Positions 63,499 through 64,000 of a stretch of 64,000 nucleotides of DNA are shown piece by piece; the stretch's first letter is position 1, and each line of letters starts with the position of its first letter. Source of the DNA: Phoenix dactylifera. Its lineage: Eukaryota > Streptophyta > Magnoliopsida > Arecales > Arecaceae. The stretch is from NCBI RefSeq assembly GCF_009389715.1, contig NC_052409.1, forward strand, positions 5,941,775 to 6,005,774, given 5' to 3'. The notes below the pieces were generated by a model. It saw only the letters and a program-made list of their open reading frames with translations, did no database searches and had not been told where the DNA came from. Position numbers and translations under genes: made by a program.

Positions 63499-64000
63499 GG
63501 CATAAAAACCTGACCTACAGCATTAGCTATCATATTTACCCTAGCAATGGCGACGACGAGCGTATCAGTTGGATGGGCCATTACTTATGCTTGCCCTGCA
63601 ATTAGGAATTATGTACTCATACTTGCTCCGTACCCCGCCTCAGGGCGGGTAGAGTTAAACAAGATGGGTTGAGACGGGTCGAGGTGGACAAAATTATTTT
63701 CTACATACAAATCAAATAAATAAATAAAAATATAAACATAAATCTCACTACTTCACATAACATCAAAAAAAAGAAGAGTTAAAGACATAGAACAAAATAA
63801 ACCAAATTTTCAACAATAATAGGAAAAACAAATAGAAATATCATTCTGTACAAAATTAGATGTCCCTCAAACTAAGAAATTAAAGCAATCAAATTAAAAA
63901 CATAAATAAATAAATAAGCATGCATCTTACGCCCTTTCGAATGATTAATCTTTCTTATGGTCGAAAACAATACCTACTTCTTCATTATCATCATAATCAT
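63499..64000. other. Intergenic, right edge
   Basis: AT-rich; nothing recognised. Confidence 0.5.

Overview
This is a 64 kb piece of plant nuclear DNA. The evidence is spliced genes with GT-AG introns, AT-rich introns and intergenic DNA, LINE, LTR and TRIM retrotransposon debris, and many microsatellites. The protein sequences look monocot. Long introns full of LINE tails would suit a palm (Arecaceae), but that assignment is an inference from memory. There are no bacterial operons, CRISPR arrays or rRNA genes.

Layout from left to right: (1) 1177-1692 (+) is the last exon of a RING E3 ligase of the RF298/RF4/MIP1 type, cut by the window edge. (2) 2371-4010 is a tandem duplication of about 0.85 kb carrying two decayed LINE RNase H fragments. 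(3) 5324-9708 (-) is a PPR-like protein of the At4g18975 type in five coding exons, with a non-coding first exon near 10.6-10.8 kb. (4) 12379-16376 (-) is a ubiquitin-like/SAYSvFN membrane protein in seven exons. (5) 18433-20804 (+) is the mitochondrial glycine cleavage H protein in four exons, divergent from gene 4. (6) 21125-25330 is a broken LINE (21751-25142) inserted into an LTR, with a near-perfect 13-bp target-site duplication. (7) 25575-35313 (-) is an intact ent-kaurenoic acid oxidase (CYP88A) in eight exons; its first and last introns hold a MITE-like element, LINE tails, a SINE-like element and a LINE fragment. (8) 40150-40873 is an LTR-int-LTR-int-LTR array of a TRIM retroelement on the minus strand. 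(9) 42362-42613 (-) is a small unrecognised protein with a non-coding upstream exon near 44.65 kb. (10) 46234-60257 (-) is a complete ten-exon brassinosteroid-signalling kinase (BSK2-like pseudokinase with TPRs). (11) 60.4-64 kb is intergenic, with one unexplained minus-strand reading frame.

The genes do not form an obvious pathway cluster. A gibberellin-synthesis gene (KAO) and a brassinosteroid-signalling gene (BSK) lie about 11 kb apart on the same strand, which may be chance. Exon structures were derived by hand: I joined open frames at GT-AG sites, kept phase throughout and compared the products with family sequences from memory. The most informative non-genic signals are the TRIM array, the LINE-in-LTR nesting, and several very short 5'-truncated retroposons that still carry readable target-site duplications.
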